Shown here: piece after piece, positions 27,560 through 36,184 of the stretch | Layout: each line of letters opens with the position of its first letter | Position numbering within the stretch: position 1 is the stretch's first letter | Assembly (NCBI RefSeq): GCF_017565645.3 | Contig: NZ_CP086139.1 | Coordinates: forward strand, 1 to 64,000 | From: Bradyrhizobium barranii subsp. barranii | GTDB lineage: Bacteria; Pseudomonadota; Alphaproteobacteria; Rhizobiales; Xanthobacteraceae | Length of the DNA: 64,000 bases | Direction of reading: 5' to 3' | Translations under genes and position numbers: made by a program | Notes under the pieces: model-generated | Told to the model about the DNA's origin: nothing | The model's database searches: none | The model's input: the letters and a program-made list of their open reading frames with translations, nothing else

Positions 27560-29106
27560 GCCACGGCCCGCTTTTCGGCTTCGCGTGCGGCCTTCCAGTT
27601 CCAGGCCAGAAGTTCGTGAAGCTGGTTGGTCTTCGTGGCGCCGCTCACCATGCGATCGAGAACGTCGACGAGATACGCCTCGGGGTCGAGGCCATTCAAT
27701 TTCGCTGTGTTAAGAAGCGAAGCGAGTATCGCCCAGGTCTCGCCCCCGCCTTCGTCACCACTGAACAACGAGTTCTTTTTTCCGATCGCAATTGGCCTGA
27801 TCGATCGTTCGACCGTGTTGGTGTCCGGCTCGAGCCGCCCGTCATCCAGGAACGTCGTCAGGCCCTGCCAGCGTTCGAGCATGTAGTCGATCGCCTTGAT
27901 GAGCGTCGAGCGGCGGGAGATCCCGTCCTTCACCGCGATCAGACGGGCCCTCAACGCCTCCATCAGCGGCTTCGTCTCGGCCTGTCGCGTCGCGCGGCGT
28001 TCCCCAGCATCGAGACCGCGGATCCTCTCCTCGATCGCGTAGACGGCCGCAATGCGCTCGATGACCTCCGCGGCGAAGGGTGAGTTCGTCGTCTTGTGCA
28101 CCCTCACGAAGTTGCGGCGCGCGTGAACGAGACAATACGCCAGCTGGATCTGGCCCGACATCATCGCATCGCCCGCCAGCGAGGCGTAGGCGGCATAGCC
28201 GTCGACTTGCAGCACGCCTTCGAAGCCGGCTAACTGCGCCACGATCTCCTTTTTGCCGCGACCACCTGCGAACACGTAGGCGACCGCCGGCGGCGCCGGC
28301 CCCTTCCACGCCCGATCGTCCGTCGCGTGCGCCCAGAACTGGCAGATCCTCGTGCGGCCGCGTCCCGGATCGAGCACTGGCATCGGCGTCTCGTCGCAGA
28401 ACAGCCGCTCGAAGCCGTGCATAGTCTTCAGTTGCAGATCGTAGAGGCCCCTGACCAGCCACGCCGCGCTCCCCATCCAGCGCGCCAGCGTCTGACGGTC
28501 GACGACGACACCCTGACCCGCCAGGATCTGCGTCTGGCGATAGAGCGTCGATTGCCAGGCATATTTGGCCGCGGCGATATGCGCGATCAGCGCCGTCGTT
28601 GCCATGCCGCCCTCGACGAGCCGCGCCGGTGCCGGGGCCTGGACAATCGGGCCCTCACAGGAGCGGCAGGCGTATTTTGGACGGATCGTGCGGAGCACAC
28701 GCAGCCACGCGGGAACCCGATCGAGCGCTTCGCTGCTCTCCTCGCCGATCCGATGCATCTGACCCGTGCAGCACGGGCACAGCGTGGACGCCGGCTCGAT
28801 CACCCGCTCGACCCGAGGCAGATGCGCCGGCAGCGCGCCGATGTTGCGCTTCGCTTTGCGCCGCTCCGGCCGCGGCGCGTCCGGTTTGTCGTCATTGGCC
28901 GGGAGCTGTGAGCCGGCGGTCCGTTCCAGATCAAACGCGATCTGTTCGGCGCAGACGATCGCCGCGCGCTCCGATCGTGCGCCGAAGATCAGGCTCTTCA
29001 ACGTGGCGATCTCTGCGCGCAGATCATCGTTCTCGCCTTCGAAAGCCAGCACCATCTCGGCAAGAGCCGCAGGGTCAGAGGGGAGATCTTCGGGGCGAAG
29101 CGCCAT
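27556..29106 (-). CDS. tnpC: IS66-family transposase TnpC
   Basis: 516-residue DDE transposase. It has an N-terminal leucine-zipper-like coiled coil (MVLAFEGENDDLRAEIATLK), a zinc finger (TLCPCCTGQMHRIGEE) and a second zinc-like segment (YACRSCEGPIVQAPAPARL). The catalytic part has LFCDETPMPVLDPGRGRTR (first D), LQVDGYAAYASL (second D) and the late E in EPDTNTVERSIRPIAIGKK. The C-terminal IS66_C helix follows. It lies 50 bases after tnpB and appears intact. Confidence 0.95.
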   Translation of the reverse strand: MALRPEDLPSDPAALAEMVLAFEGENDDLRAEIATLKSLIFGARSERAAIVCAEQIAFDLERTAGSQLPANDDKPDAPRPERRKAKRNIGALPAHLPRVERVIEPASTLCPCCTGQMHRIGEESSEALDRVPAWLRVLRTIRPKYACRSCEGPIVQAPAPARLVEGGMATTALIAHIAAAKYAWQSTLYRQTQILAGQGVVVDRQTLARWMGSAAWLVRGLYDLQLKTMHGFERLFCDETPMPVLDPGRGRTRICQFWAHATDDRAWKGPAPPAVAYVFAGGRGKKEIVAQLAGFEGVLQVDGYAAYASLAGDAMMSGQIQLAYCLVHARRNFVRVHKTTNSPFAAEVIERIAAVYAIEERIRGLDAGERRATRQAETKPLMEALRARLIAVKDGISRRSTLIKAIDYMLERWQGLTTFLDDGRLEPDTNTVERSIRPIAIGKKNSLFSGDEGGGETWAILASLLNTAKLNGLDPEAYLVDVLDRMVSGATKTNQLHELLAWNWKAAREAEKRAVA

Positions 29107-29156
29107 ATCGCAGAGCTACACGAACGCACTCGCAATCGCCAGCAAAACAAGACGCT

Positions 29157-29513
29157 TCAGGCAACCTTCGTCGGCCGCTTCGTCACCTTCGGGACCACAC
29201 GCGACCACTCCGCAAGACCTTCAATCAGCATCGCCAGTTGCGCCCCCGTCACCGGCATCGTACCCTCGCGAACAGGTGGCCAGGCAAAGCCCCCATTCTC
29301 CAGCCACTTCGTCGCTAGAACCATTCCCGAGCCGTCAAAAACCAGTAGCTTCAAACGATCCGATCGCTTCGATCGGAAGACATAAACGTCACCGCTGTAG
29401 GGCTTGCCGCCTAATCCCTCCGCTACCAGCGCGACAAGGCCATGAACGCCTTTACGAAAGTCAATCGGCTGCGTCGCGACGAACACACGGACCATTGGAC
29501 CGAAAGAGATCAT
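29157..29513 (-). CDS. tnpB: IS66-family TnpB accessory protein
   Basis: 118 residues with the family hallmarks VRVFVATQPIDFRKGVHGL, GDVYVFRSKRSDRLKLLVF and MVLATKWLENGGFAWPP. The start overlaps the tnpA stop by 4 bases, implying coupled translation. It is the intact comparator for the split tnpB of the second IS66. Confidence 0.95.
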   Translation of the reverse strand: MISFGPMVRVFVATQPIDFRKGVHGLVALVAEGLGGKPYSGDVYVFRSKRSDRLKLLVFDGSGMVLATKWLENGGFAWPPVREGTMPVTGAQLAMLIEGLAEWSRVVPKVTKRPTKVA

Positions 29514-29932
29514 CGCGTCGATCTCACCGCCGCCAGCACGCGCTCCAGCGTCGCGGCGTCGACGCCGACGGGCACGCGCACCGTCGCGCCCGCGATCATC
29601 ACCTCGATCCGCTCGGCCGGATCCGTCAGAACATGCGCCTTATCGATCGCGTTCGGCTGCGCCTCGACGGCGGCCTCGAGCCTGACTTGCACGAACTGCG
29701 GCGCTTCGCTCGACGCGAGCCGCGCCTGGCGCCGCCACACACTGAGCAGTCCCCGGTTCACCCCGTTGCGTCGAGCCACCTCGGAAATGCTCGTCTCCGG
29801 ATCGGCACTCTCGGCCACGATCCGCGCCTTCTCCGCATCGCTCCAACTGCGCCGTCGCCTCTCCCCTGTGATCACCTCGATCCGCTGATAGGAGGCGGCA
29901 TCATGCCCGTCTTGATGTCTGTCTTGATGCAT
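29510..29932 (-). CDS. tnpA: IS66-family TnpA accessory protein
   Basis: 140 residues from ATG 29932. The helix-turn-helix region is GERRRRSWSDAEKARIVAES, ISEVARRNGVNRGLLSVWR. The C-terminal part ends in VTVRVPVGVDAATLERVL-like sequence. First gene of the IS66 operon. Confidence 0.9.
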   Translation of the reverse strand: MHQDRHQDGHDAASYQRIEVITGERRRRSWSDAEKARIVAESADPETSISEVARRNGVNRGLLSVWRRQARLASSEAPQFVQVRLEAAVEAQPNAIDKAHVLTDPAERIEVMIAGATVRVPVGVDAATLERVLAAVRSTR

Positions 29933-30029
29933 GGAACGAGCGTCCCTCGCGTTGTCAAATCCACGCGCGAGTCTCGCTCATCCCGTCCACCTAAACGAGG
30001 TGGGGTCGTCGTACCGCTATCGTTGCAAT

Positions 30030-30278
30030 GAGGATCAATTACGACAACGCACCCTCCGACGGGCAGAGTCCGGCCAGCAGCGCGATGCACTGACCGGCGC
30101 AGCTATGCTGCTTACGGCCGCTTTAGCTGCTCAAGGACCAGCCTCTTTCGCTGCTGACGAGAAAGGGAGTGCGCCAGTCAGGCGCCCCCGCGCGCGGCCC
30201 CAAGGACAAACCCACCGGGAAAATATCTCGTCAATGCATGTAAGCAGCGCCGGCTCGCGTAGTTGCTGCGCATGAAGC
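30030..30278. other. Spacer between the two IS66 elements
   Basis: About 250 bp without a supported gene, bounded by the two 8-bp target duplications. A hydrophobic stretch in one frame is not backed by a start signal. Confidence 0.4.
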
Positions 30279-30391
30279 GTAAGCGACGTTCGCGTCCCAC
30301 TCGCAAAGGTTTGGCGTGGGGATTGCAGTCTGTTGATCAACGTGTTTGCAAATCGTTGGCGGGGGGGTATGGAGGCGGCAACGACGGAGAA

Positions 30392-32017
30392 TTACGAGGT
30401 GCGGCCGAACGACCAGGGCAGGAGCTCGTCGATCCGGGACTGCGGGTGACCGGTTGCGATCGCTTTGAGCGTCGCTTTCATCCAGACGTAGGGCTCCACG
30501 CTGTTGATTTTGCAGGTGGCGATGAGCGAAGCTATGCGCGCCCATGAACGACCACCTTCGTCGTGACCAGCAAATAAACTATTTTTACGCGTCAGAGTCA
30601 GCGGCCTGATTTGATTTTCGACGGGATTGGTGTCCATCTCAACGCAACCATCGTCGAGAAACAAGGTGAGGCCATCCCAATGGTTCAGGAGATAGGCGAT
30701 CGCCTTGCCCATCTCGCTGCCCGGCGACAGGCGAGCGGCTTGCTCGCGCAGAAACCTCTCGAGTTCAGCGACGAGCGGCCGTGATCGCTCGTTACGGGTC
30801 GTTTGCCGAGCCGGGGCGTCGGCGCCACGGATCTCCTTCTCGATCGCATAGAGTGCGGCGATGCGCGCGAGAACGGCTTCGGCGATGGGTGAGCCGGCTT
30901 TCGGAGTCGCTGCGATGATCTTGCGCCTTGAGTGGGACCAACATGCGGCCAGCCGCAGCGGCACGCCGCCTTTGCGCTTGGGCCGTGCGAGCCGATGATA
31001 GCCCTGGTATCCGTCGACCTGAAGGATGCCGTCGAAGCCCTCGAGGATGCGCTCAGCATGGTCACCACCGCGTCCTGGCGCGTAGTGGTAGACCACGATT
31101 GGTGGATCAGCGCCGCCGTGGCCGCGATCGTCGCGCAGGACAGCCCACAGATAGCCGGTCTTCGTTCGGCCCCGGCCCGGATCGAGCACAGGCGCCCTGG
31201 TCTCGTCTATGAACAAGCGGCCCGATTGCTTCATCACGACGCTCATGCGCTCGACCAGCGGCGCGAGGTGGAAGGCGACCGTTCCCATCCAGTCTGCCAG
31301 AACGGCGCGATCGATGAAGATGCCATGCCGAGCCAGAACCTGCGACTGACGATAGAGTGGCATGTGCTCGCTGAACTTGGCGACCGCCACCTGCGCCAGC
31401 AGCGCCTCGGTGGGGATGCCACCCTCCACGAGATGGGCGGGCGCCGGCGCCTGAGCAACACCGGTGCAGCCCTTTGCGCAGGCGTAGCGCGGTCGCACCG
31501 TCTCGATCACACGATACTGGGCGGCCATGACATCGAGACGGCGGGAGCGATCCTCGCCGATCTGGACCATCCGGCCGCAGCCGCAGGGACACTCGAGGTT
31601 CTCGGGTTCGATCACCTGCTCGATGCGCGGCAGGTGCGCGGGAAAGGCACGGGCAGCGCGCCTGGTCCGGCGGCTGGACGGCGCCGTGCCGGCGCGGCGC
31701 GCACGATCGTCCTGGCGTTCCTGGACTTCGGCGATGGCAATCTCGATGTCCTCGAGAACCAGTTGCATCTGATCGGGATTGAACTTCTCCGAGCGTTTAC
31801 CGAAACGTGCGCGCTCGTACTCCTTCACGAGCAGTTCGAGGCGTTCGACGCTCTCTTTGGACGCAGCCAGTTCACTCTCGACATGAAGGCGCGCCGAGCA
31901 TTCATCGTCTGCGCGACGACGCTCGGCTTCAATCATCGCTTCCTGCGCGCGGAAGAGCGCGCGCACATCGGCGGGCAGCGCTGCAAGACGGGCGGGATCA
32001 ATGGGGGACGGCGGCAC
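30392..32017 (-). CDS. tnpC: IS66-family transposase TnpC (element 2)
   Basis: 541 residues, full length. N-terminal coiled coil (ERLELLVKEYERARFGKRSEK), zinc finger (LECPCGCGRMVQIGEDRS), second cysteine pair (RYACAKGCTGVAQAPAPAH), and a catalytic core LFIDETRAPVLDPGRGRTK, LQVDGYQGYHRL and VEMDTNPVENQIRPLTLTR. Its transcription depends on the tnpA promoter upstream, now separated by the recombinase cassette, so expression is doubtful. Confidence 0.95.
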   Translation of the reverse strand: MPPSPIDPARLAALPADVRALFRAQEAMIEAERRRADDECSARLHVESELAASKESVERLELLVKEYERARFGKRSEKFNPDQMQLVLEDIEIAIAEVQERQDDRARRAGTAPSSRRTRRAARAFPAHLPRIEQVIEPENLECPCGCGRMVQIGEDRSRRLDVMAAQYRVIETVRPRYACAKGCTGVAQAPAPAHLVEGGIPTEALLAQVAVAKFSEHMPLYRQSQVLARHGIFIDRAVLADWMGTVAFHLAPLVERMSVVMKQSGRLFIDETRAPVLDPGRGRTKTGYLWAVLRDDRGHGGADPPIVVYHYAPGRGGDHAERILEGFDGILQVDGYQGYHRLARPKRKGGVPLRLAACWSHSRRKIIAATPKAGSPIAEAVLARIAALYAIEKEIRGADAPARQTTRNERSRPLVAELERFLREQAARLSPGSEMGKAIAYLLNHWDGLTLFLDDGCVEMDTNPVENQIRPLTLTRKNSLFAGHDEGGRSWARIASLIATCKINSVEPYVWMKATLKAIATGHPQSRIDELLPWSFGRTS

Positions 32018-32070
32018 ATCCGCAAGCTATCATCCCAAAGCCCCGCGCGAAACAGGTTGTCGGGTCTGAG

Positions 32071-32131
32071 TCAGTTCGCCGCAGCTGGCGTCGCGACAAT
32101 CCGTTCGCCCACTCGCTTCCAGTTCAGCCCT
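32071..32131 (-). pseudogene. tnpB: IS66 element 2 TnpB, 3' part
   Basis: After the cassette the TnpB frame resumes as EGLNWKRVGERIVATPAAAN and stops at 32071. Joined to the 5' part (34613-34908) it gives exactly 357 nt, a 118-residue TnpB equal in length to the intact copy in element 1. Confidence 0.85.
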
Positions 32132-32144
32132 TCAAACGAGGGGA

Positions 32145-32528
32145 TTGAGGAATGTCCCTGATAGTGAGTCTGACGAATCATTTCCGGAGGTGGTCGAGGT
32201 TGGGGACCCCCACCATCCTTTGTGGGGGCGCTCATATCGAGTGATTAGGAAGATCGGTCAGCGAGGCCGAGGCATTCCCGCTTCGTATGAAGTTGAGTAT
32301 CGCGCAGGAAGCAGTCTTCTGATTCAAGCAACCGCAATCGAATATTATGAGCAAGAGGCAAATCAGATTAAGCTGAGTATGGAGGCTCTACTCGAGCTTT
32401 TATCGACAGCGGATTGTCCCGACGCACATGAGCATGGATCCAGCCGATCTTTGGTCGACGCTGACGCCCGCGCTCCGACGCCAGATCGTCGAAGACGTCG
32501 CCGCAATTTTGGCGGAGATCCCTCATGA
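32145..32528 (+). CDS. DUF5372-like small protein upstream of recombinase, 127 aa
   Basis: Starts 11 bases inside the left end of the cassette. The N-terminal half reads VEVGDPHHPLWGRSYRVIRK and YEVEYRAGSSLLIQATAIEY, resembling the small beta-rich proteins (DUF5372 type, from memory) that often precede recombinase genes in rhizobia. The C-terminal quarter is arginine-rich. The stop overlaps the recombinase ATG (32525-32528). Probably an accessory or regulatory factor of the cassette; that role is inference. Confidence 0.6.
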   Translation: MRNVPDSESDESFPEVVEVGDPHHPLWGRSYRVIRKIGQRGRGIPASYEVEYRAGSSLLIQATAIEYYEQEANQIKLSMEALLELLSTADCPDAHEHGSSRSLVDADARAPTPDRRRRRRNFGGDPS

Positions 32529-32676
32529 AGTCCGAGCTGGTCACACCAAGCCACTTGGCGCGCAAAGCCGTAGTCTACATCCGGCAGTCGACGCCCCATC
32601 AGGTCGTAAGCAATCAGGAGAGCCTGCGCCTTCAATACGCGCTTCGCCAGCGCGCCCGCGAACTCGGATGGCGTGA
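32428..32676 (+). CDS. Possible second accessory protein overlapping the recombinase start
   Basis: A frame from ATG 32428 begins MSMDPADLWSTLTPALRRQI, VEDVAAILAEIPHEV, a pattern (DLW..L.P..RR.IV..LA.ILAE) I associate with short proteins encoded just ahead of recombinases in similar cassettes. It overlaps both neighbours in other frames. In relatives the protein is short and ends near where the recombinase starts, so the tail after about residue 38 may not be meaningful. Confidence 0.4.
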   Translation: MSMDPADLWSTLTPALRRQIVEDVAAILAEIPHEVRAGHTKPLGAQSRSLHPAVDAPSGRKQSGEPAPSIRASPARPRTRMA

Positions 32677-34612
32677 GGCGGCCATCGACGTGATTGATGC
32701 CGATCTCGGGTTGAGCGGCGCGTCTATAGCACAGCGTAACGGCTTCAAGGAACTCGTTGGCCGTGTTGGCCTGAGTGAAGTGGGACTCATCCTGTCGATC
32801 GACGTGACCCGCTTGGCGCGTAATTGTACCGACTGGTATCCGCTCCTGGATATCTGTGGTCTACGTGGCTGCCTGATCGCCGACCGCGATGGTGTCTATG
32901 ATCCGGGCACTCCCAACGGACGGTTGCTTCTCGGGCTGAAGGGTTCGATCTCCGAGCTTGAGCTACATACGATCCGCAGCCGGCTGACCGCCGGCCTGCT
33001 GGCCAAAGCCGAACGCGGCGAACTTGCGGTTATGCTGCCAATCGGGCTGATGCGGGACCCGAGCGGTGTGGTCGTTAAGGATCCCGACATGGCCGTGCAA
33101 GGGCGGCTCGGTCTCGTCTTCCAGTTATTCCTGCAGCTGCGCAGCGTTGCCAAGGTCATGCGAGCGTTGAACGAGCGTGACCTGGAACTGCCGCGTCGTG
33201 ATCGATATGGCGATTTGTGCTGGACGCGCGCGACGCTGGCTGCCGTCGCGGCGATCTTGAAGAACCCCGCATACGCGGGCGCCTTTGTCTATGGACGAAC
33301 CCGCTTCCGGCCGCCGAAGCGGGAGGGGGCCCTGCCACAAAAGGCTCCGCGGCCGATGGAGGAGTGGCGGATCGTCGTTAAAGATCGATATCCAGCCTAT
33401 ATCGACTGGCCAATTTATGAAAAAATCCGATCCGTCATCAGAGATAACCGAGCCGAATACATGCGCATCAAAACCCGCGGCGCGCCTCGCAATGGCGAGC
33501 TCCTGCTCCACGGCATTGCCTGGTGCGCACGATGTGGCCATAAGATGTACGTCCGCTACAAGGGCGGCGGCGAATATGTATGCAATCACCTGCGTACCCA
33601 GGAAGGTCAGCCAACCTGCCAACACATCCGCGCCGCCCATATCGATGCAGCCGTTGGCGACGCATTCCTAACCGCACTAGCGCCGGCCGAACTCGATGCC
33701 TTGTCGCGCTCCCGCCGGGTGCAGCAGCAGACGAACAATGCGCTACGCTCCAGTGCAGAACGAGAGCTCGAGCGCAAGCGATACACGGCGGCGCTCGCCG
33801 AACGGCAGTTCAACCGAGCTGATCCAGATAATCGGTTGGTCGCCTCGGAACTCGAGCGTCGATGGGAAGCGGCGCTAAACGACGTGCGCGCCGCCGAAGA
33901 GGCGCTTGCCCGACAGACGCCGCCCAAAGCCATCACACAAGTGGCCATAAGCAAGGAGCTCAACGACAAGGTCATCAGCCTCACCGGCCGCCTCCCGCAG
34001 ATATGGGGTGACGAGACTATCTCGGATGCGCATCGCAAGGCGTTGTTGCGATGTCTCATCGAAAAGGTCGTTCTCGACCGCGGTGAGCGCGACTTGGCCC
34101 TGGCTAGGATCGTCTGGCGGGGAGGCGCCGTGACGGAGCTCGAAGTGAAGATGAGCGTCAACTCCGTCACCAGATTGACGCGAGGCACAGAGATGCGGGA
34201 ACGCCTTCTGACGCTCGCTCGCGACGGCGTCCCAGACGACAAGATCGCCACAATCCTTACTCGGGAAGGTCACCGCTCTCCCCGTTGCGCCGATAAGGTG
34301 CTGCCTATCACCGTTGGGCGGCTCCGTCGTGCCGCCGCCATCAAGGTAACTGCCCAGCGCAGCCGATGGGAGCATGACGACTCATACCTCAGCCCGCCCG
34401 AACTGGCCCGAAGGCTCGAGATTCCAGTAAACTGGCTCTATGTTCAGATCCGAACCAAGCGTTTGCTAATTGATCGCCAGCCCAGCGGCGCCTATCTCTT
34501 CCCGAATACACCATCCGTTCTTCACGCCATCGGAGACCTTCGAAACCACGTCATCGCGCAACTTGATCTAAGAATCTGTCAGCCTAACAAGGAGGGGCAT
34601 CAACATGGGTGA
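32525..34612 (+). CDS. Large serine recombinase
   Basis: 695 residues. The N-terminal resolvase domain has the nucleophile Ser22 in AVVYIRQSTPHQV, then DADLGLSGASIAQRNGF and LILSIDVTRLARNCTDWY (the conserved R..R pair region). A recombinase domain follows (SVAKVMRALNERDLELPR, ILKNPAYAGAFVYGRTR), then a zinc-ribbon (IAWCARCGHKMYVRYKGG, with later Cys pairs at about residues 333-365) and a long coiled coil. The C-terminal 90 residues contain a helix-turn-helix-like segment (LSPPELARRLEIPVNWLYV). It ends HQHG with the stop adjoining the att core. Full length and plausibly active. Confidence 0.95.
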   Translation: MKSELVTPSHLARKAVVYIRQSTPHQVVSNQESLRLQYALRQRARELGWREAAIDVIDADLGLSGASIAQRNGFKELVGRVGLSEVGLILSIDVTRLARNCTDWYPLLDICGLRGCLIADRDGVYDPGTPNGRLLLGLKGSISELELHTIRSRLTAGLLAKAERGELAVMLPIGLMRDPSGVVVKDPDMAVQGRLGLVFQLFLQLRSVAKVMRALNERDLELPRRDRYGDLCWTRATLAAVAAILKNPAYAGAFVYGRTRFRPPKREGALPQKAPRPMEEWRIVVKDRYPAYIDWPIYEKIRSVIRDNRAEYMRIKTRGAPRNGELLLHGIAWCARCGHKMYVRYKGGGEYVCNHLRTQEGQPTCQHIRAAHIDAAVGDAFLTALAPAELDALSRSRRVQQQTNNALRSSAERELERKRYTAALAERQFNRADPDNRLVASELERRWEAALNDVRAAEEALARQTPPKAITQVAISKELNDKVISLTGRLPQIWGDETISDAHRKALLRCLIEKVVLDRGERDLALARIVWRGGAVTELEVKMSVNSVTRLTRGTEMRERLLTLARDGVPDDKIATILTREGHRSPRCADKVLPITVGRLRRAAAIKVTAQRSRWEHDDSYLSPPELARRLEIPVNWLYVQIRTKRLLIDRQPSGAYLFPNTPSVLHAIGDLRNHVIAQLDLRICQPNKEGHQHG

Positions 34613-34908
34613 TCGAACAGCGCTTCGAACTGCACGCGCGTCAGATGCATGACGCCGTCGCTGATCTGCGGCCACTCGAAACGACCATCGCGGCCAAGGC
34701 GCTTGTAGACCAAAACGAGGCCCGTGCCGTCCCATAGCAAAATCTTCAGCCGGTCGGCGCGCTTCGAACGAAAAACCACGATCAGGCCCGAATGCGGATC
34801 GAGCCCAAGCGTGTTTTGCACAAGACCGGCCAGCGCGTCGTGCCCGCACCGGAAGTCAACAGGACGCACAGCAAGCACAATCCGCAGTCCCTGCGCCGGA
34901 ATGATCAT
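34613..34908 (-). pseudogene. tnpB: IS66 element 2 TnpB, 5' part
   Basis: From ATG 34908 the product reads GLRIVLAVRPVDFRCGHDAL and LIVVFRSKRADRLKILLWD, clear TnpB. After VQFEALF the frame enters the recombinase cassette and stops within four codons. The frame continues at 32131-32071. The start overlaps the tnpA stop. Confidence 0.85.
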
Positions 34909-35303
34909 GCGCCGCGCTCGATCGCAGTCACGATCTCCGCGATCCGCACCGCCGACACGTCCGCATCCAGGCGGACCGAAACCTTGCCAATCGTAATCTC
35001 GACGGGCCCCTCGCTCTTGCCTGACGCCACTGGATCGCTCAGCTCGATCGACACGAAATCCGCCGCGTCGTCCGTGACCAATGCGAGCCGGCCAGCACGC
35101 GCCAATCTGCGCCACGTCGTCAACTGCTGGGCCTTCACACCATAACGCCGTGCGACATCACATACCCGGGCGTCGGGCTTCATGCTCTCGAAAACAGCGC
35201 GCCCCTTGATCTCCGCAGACCATAACCGGCCTCCAGAACGCGTCCGGCGCGTAAGCTTCCCCACAAAGCCATCAGCTTCGGCTTCCTCCCCCGATTGTTC
35301 CAT
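34905..35303 (-). CDS. tnpA: IS66-family TnpA (element 2)
   Basis: 132 residues from ATG 35303 (an upstream ATG at 35375 is inside the terminal region). The helix-turn-helix part is WSAEIKGRAVFESMKPDA, VCDVARRYGVKAQQLTTWR. The C-terminal part GPVEITIGKVSVRLDADVS follows the family. First gene of the second IS66. Confidence 0.88.
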   Translation of the reverse strand: MEQSGEEAEADGFVGKLTRRTRSGGRLWSAEIKGRAVFESMKPDARVCDVARRYGVKAQQLTTWRRLARAGRLALVTDDAADFVSIELSDPVASGKSEGPVEITIGKVSVRLDADVSAVRIAEIVTAIERGA

Positions 35304-35480
35304 CGCCTTCAGTCTCCTCTCGGCTCTCTGACAAGCCAAGGATCGCAGAGCGAAAGCCGAAGCGAAACCAGTCAATCAAATGGGAGAAAAGCTCCGCTTA
35401 CCATGAAGCGCAAGGAGATCACAGAAAACGAGGCGACTGCTCGTCGGTCAGTGCATTGTCGAAAACTCCTCGGCAGCGAT

Positions 35481-36167
35481 TCAAGTCACATGATCGTCTT
35501 CGTCTCGGTCCGCCTCGAGTTGGTCGGCCTCGTCCGACGCCAGCACAGGAAACTCCCCGGCGAGCATTTTGTCCTTGCTGAGCAGGCCAGCCTCCTCGAG
35601 CATGTCCATGTCCGGAAGATCGCGCAGCGTCTGAAGGCCGAAGTGCGACAGGAACGCCTTGGTCGTCACATAGGTGTAGGGCGCACCGGGCTGGGGGCTA
35701 CGCGGCCCGGCAGCGATGAACTCCAGTCCGCGCAGACGGGCGATGGTATCGCGGCTGACCTCTTTGCCGAAGAAGGATGACAATTCGCTGCGATTGATGG
35801 GCTGGTAATAGGCAATACAGGCGAGGATCAGCGCTTCGGTCTGCGACAACGCCTTGCCGTCGCCGGGAGCGCCGATCGCAGCCCGGATCGTTTCGGCGAA
35901 GTTTTTCCGGGTGCGGTGCTGCCAGCCGCCAGCGACGGATACGAGCTCGTAAGGCCGGCCGCGCAGTTCGTCGCGGATATCGTCGATGATGAGATCGATT
36001 TTGCAATCGCGGCCGACGACGCGCGCCAGCACCTCGCGCGTCACCGGCTCGGGCGAGGCGAAGATCACCGCCTCGACGCGGCCCATCCATTCGCGCCAGC
36101 GCAGCTCCGGCGGCAGCTCGGCCAGCTCGATGTCGAGATCCTCTTTTGGCCGCGCGCGCCGCCCCAA
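35481..36167 (-). CDS. scpB: ScpB, segregation and condensation protein
   Basis: Kleisin-associated winged-helix protein of the SMC-ScpA-ScpB complex, used in chromosome organisation; plasmid-borne copies occur in alphaproteobacteria. It has the tandem winged-helix pattern: RVEAVIFASPEPVTREVLAR (first domain), ALSQTEALILACIAYYQPI and SRDTIARLRGLEFI (second domain), then the acidic tail. The 228 residues are typical. It lies 17 bases after the DUF1403 gene, so the two form an operon; no scpA or smc partner is in the window. Confidence 0.88.
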   Translation of the reverse strand: MGRRARPKEDLDIELAELPPELRWREWMGRVEAVIFASPEPVTREVLARVVGRDCKIDLIIDDIRDELRGRPYELVSVAGGWQHRTRKNFAETIRAAIGAPGDGKALSQTEALILACIAYYQPINRSELSSFFGKEVSRDTIARLRGLEFIAAGPRSPQPGAPYTYVTTKAFLSHFGLQTLRDLPDMDMLEEAGLLSKDKMLAGEFPVLASDEADQLEADRDEDDHVT

Positions 36168-36184
36168 ATCACCCTCCCAAAATG

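Larger units (their letters stand above)
26861..30021. mobile_element. IS66-family element 1, complete, with 8-bp target duplication
   Basis: 3161 bp. The ends match as inverted repeats (GTAAACGGTACGAGAGGCCC inward from 26861; GATAGCGGTACGACGACCCC inward from 30021). GTTGCAAT is duplicated at 26853-26860 and 30022-30029, the 8-bp duplication expected for IS66. It carries tnpA, tnpB, tnpC and a passenger UPF0149 gene, all on the minus strand. Confidence 0.92.
32134..34614. mobile_element. Serine-recombinase cassette inserted at a 2-bp core in tnpB
   Basis: A 2481-bp unit flanked by TC (plus strand) at 32132-32133 and 34613-34614, which is GA in the tnpB reading direction. Removing the unit with one core copy restores ..CTGTTC-GA-AGGGCTG.. 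and the TnpB frame L-F-E-G-L-N. A 2-bp overlap is what serine recombinases leave. There are no inverted terminal repeats, as expected for an att-type element. It carries a recombinase gene and two small upstream genes, and the recombinase stop codon sits directly against the right core. Confidence 0.8.
30279..35401. mobile_element. IS66-family element 2, with a nested serine-recombinase cassette
   Basis: Inward tips: GTAAGCGACGTTCG at 30279 and GTAAGCGGAGC from 35401. CATGAAGC is duplicated at 30271-30278 and 35402-35409. The total length is 5123 bp; subtracting the 2481-bp cassette inside tnpB leaves 2642 bp, a normal IS66 with tnpA, tnpB and tnpC. The intact target duplication means that the cassette entered after the IS66 landed, or travelled in with it. 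Confidence 0.92.

Noticed and set aside
30932..32161. 409-codon plus-strand frame opposite IS66 tnpC
   Set aside because: Antisense shadow; the minus strand carries all TnpC motifs.
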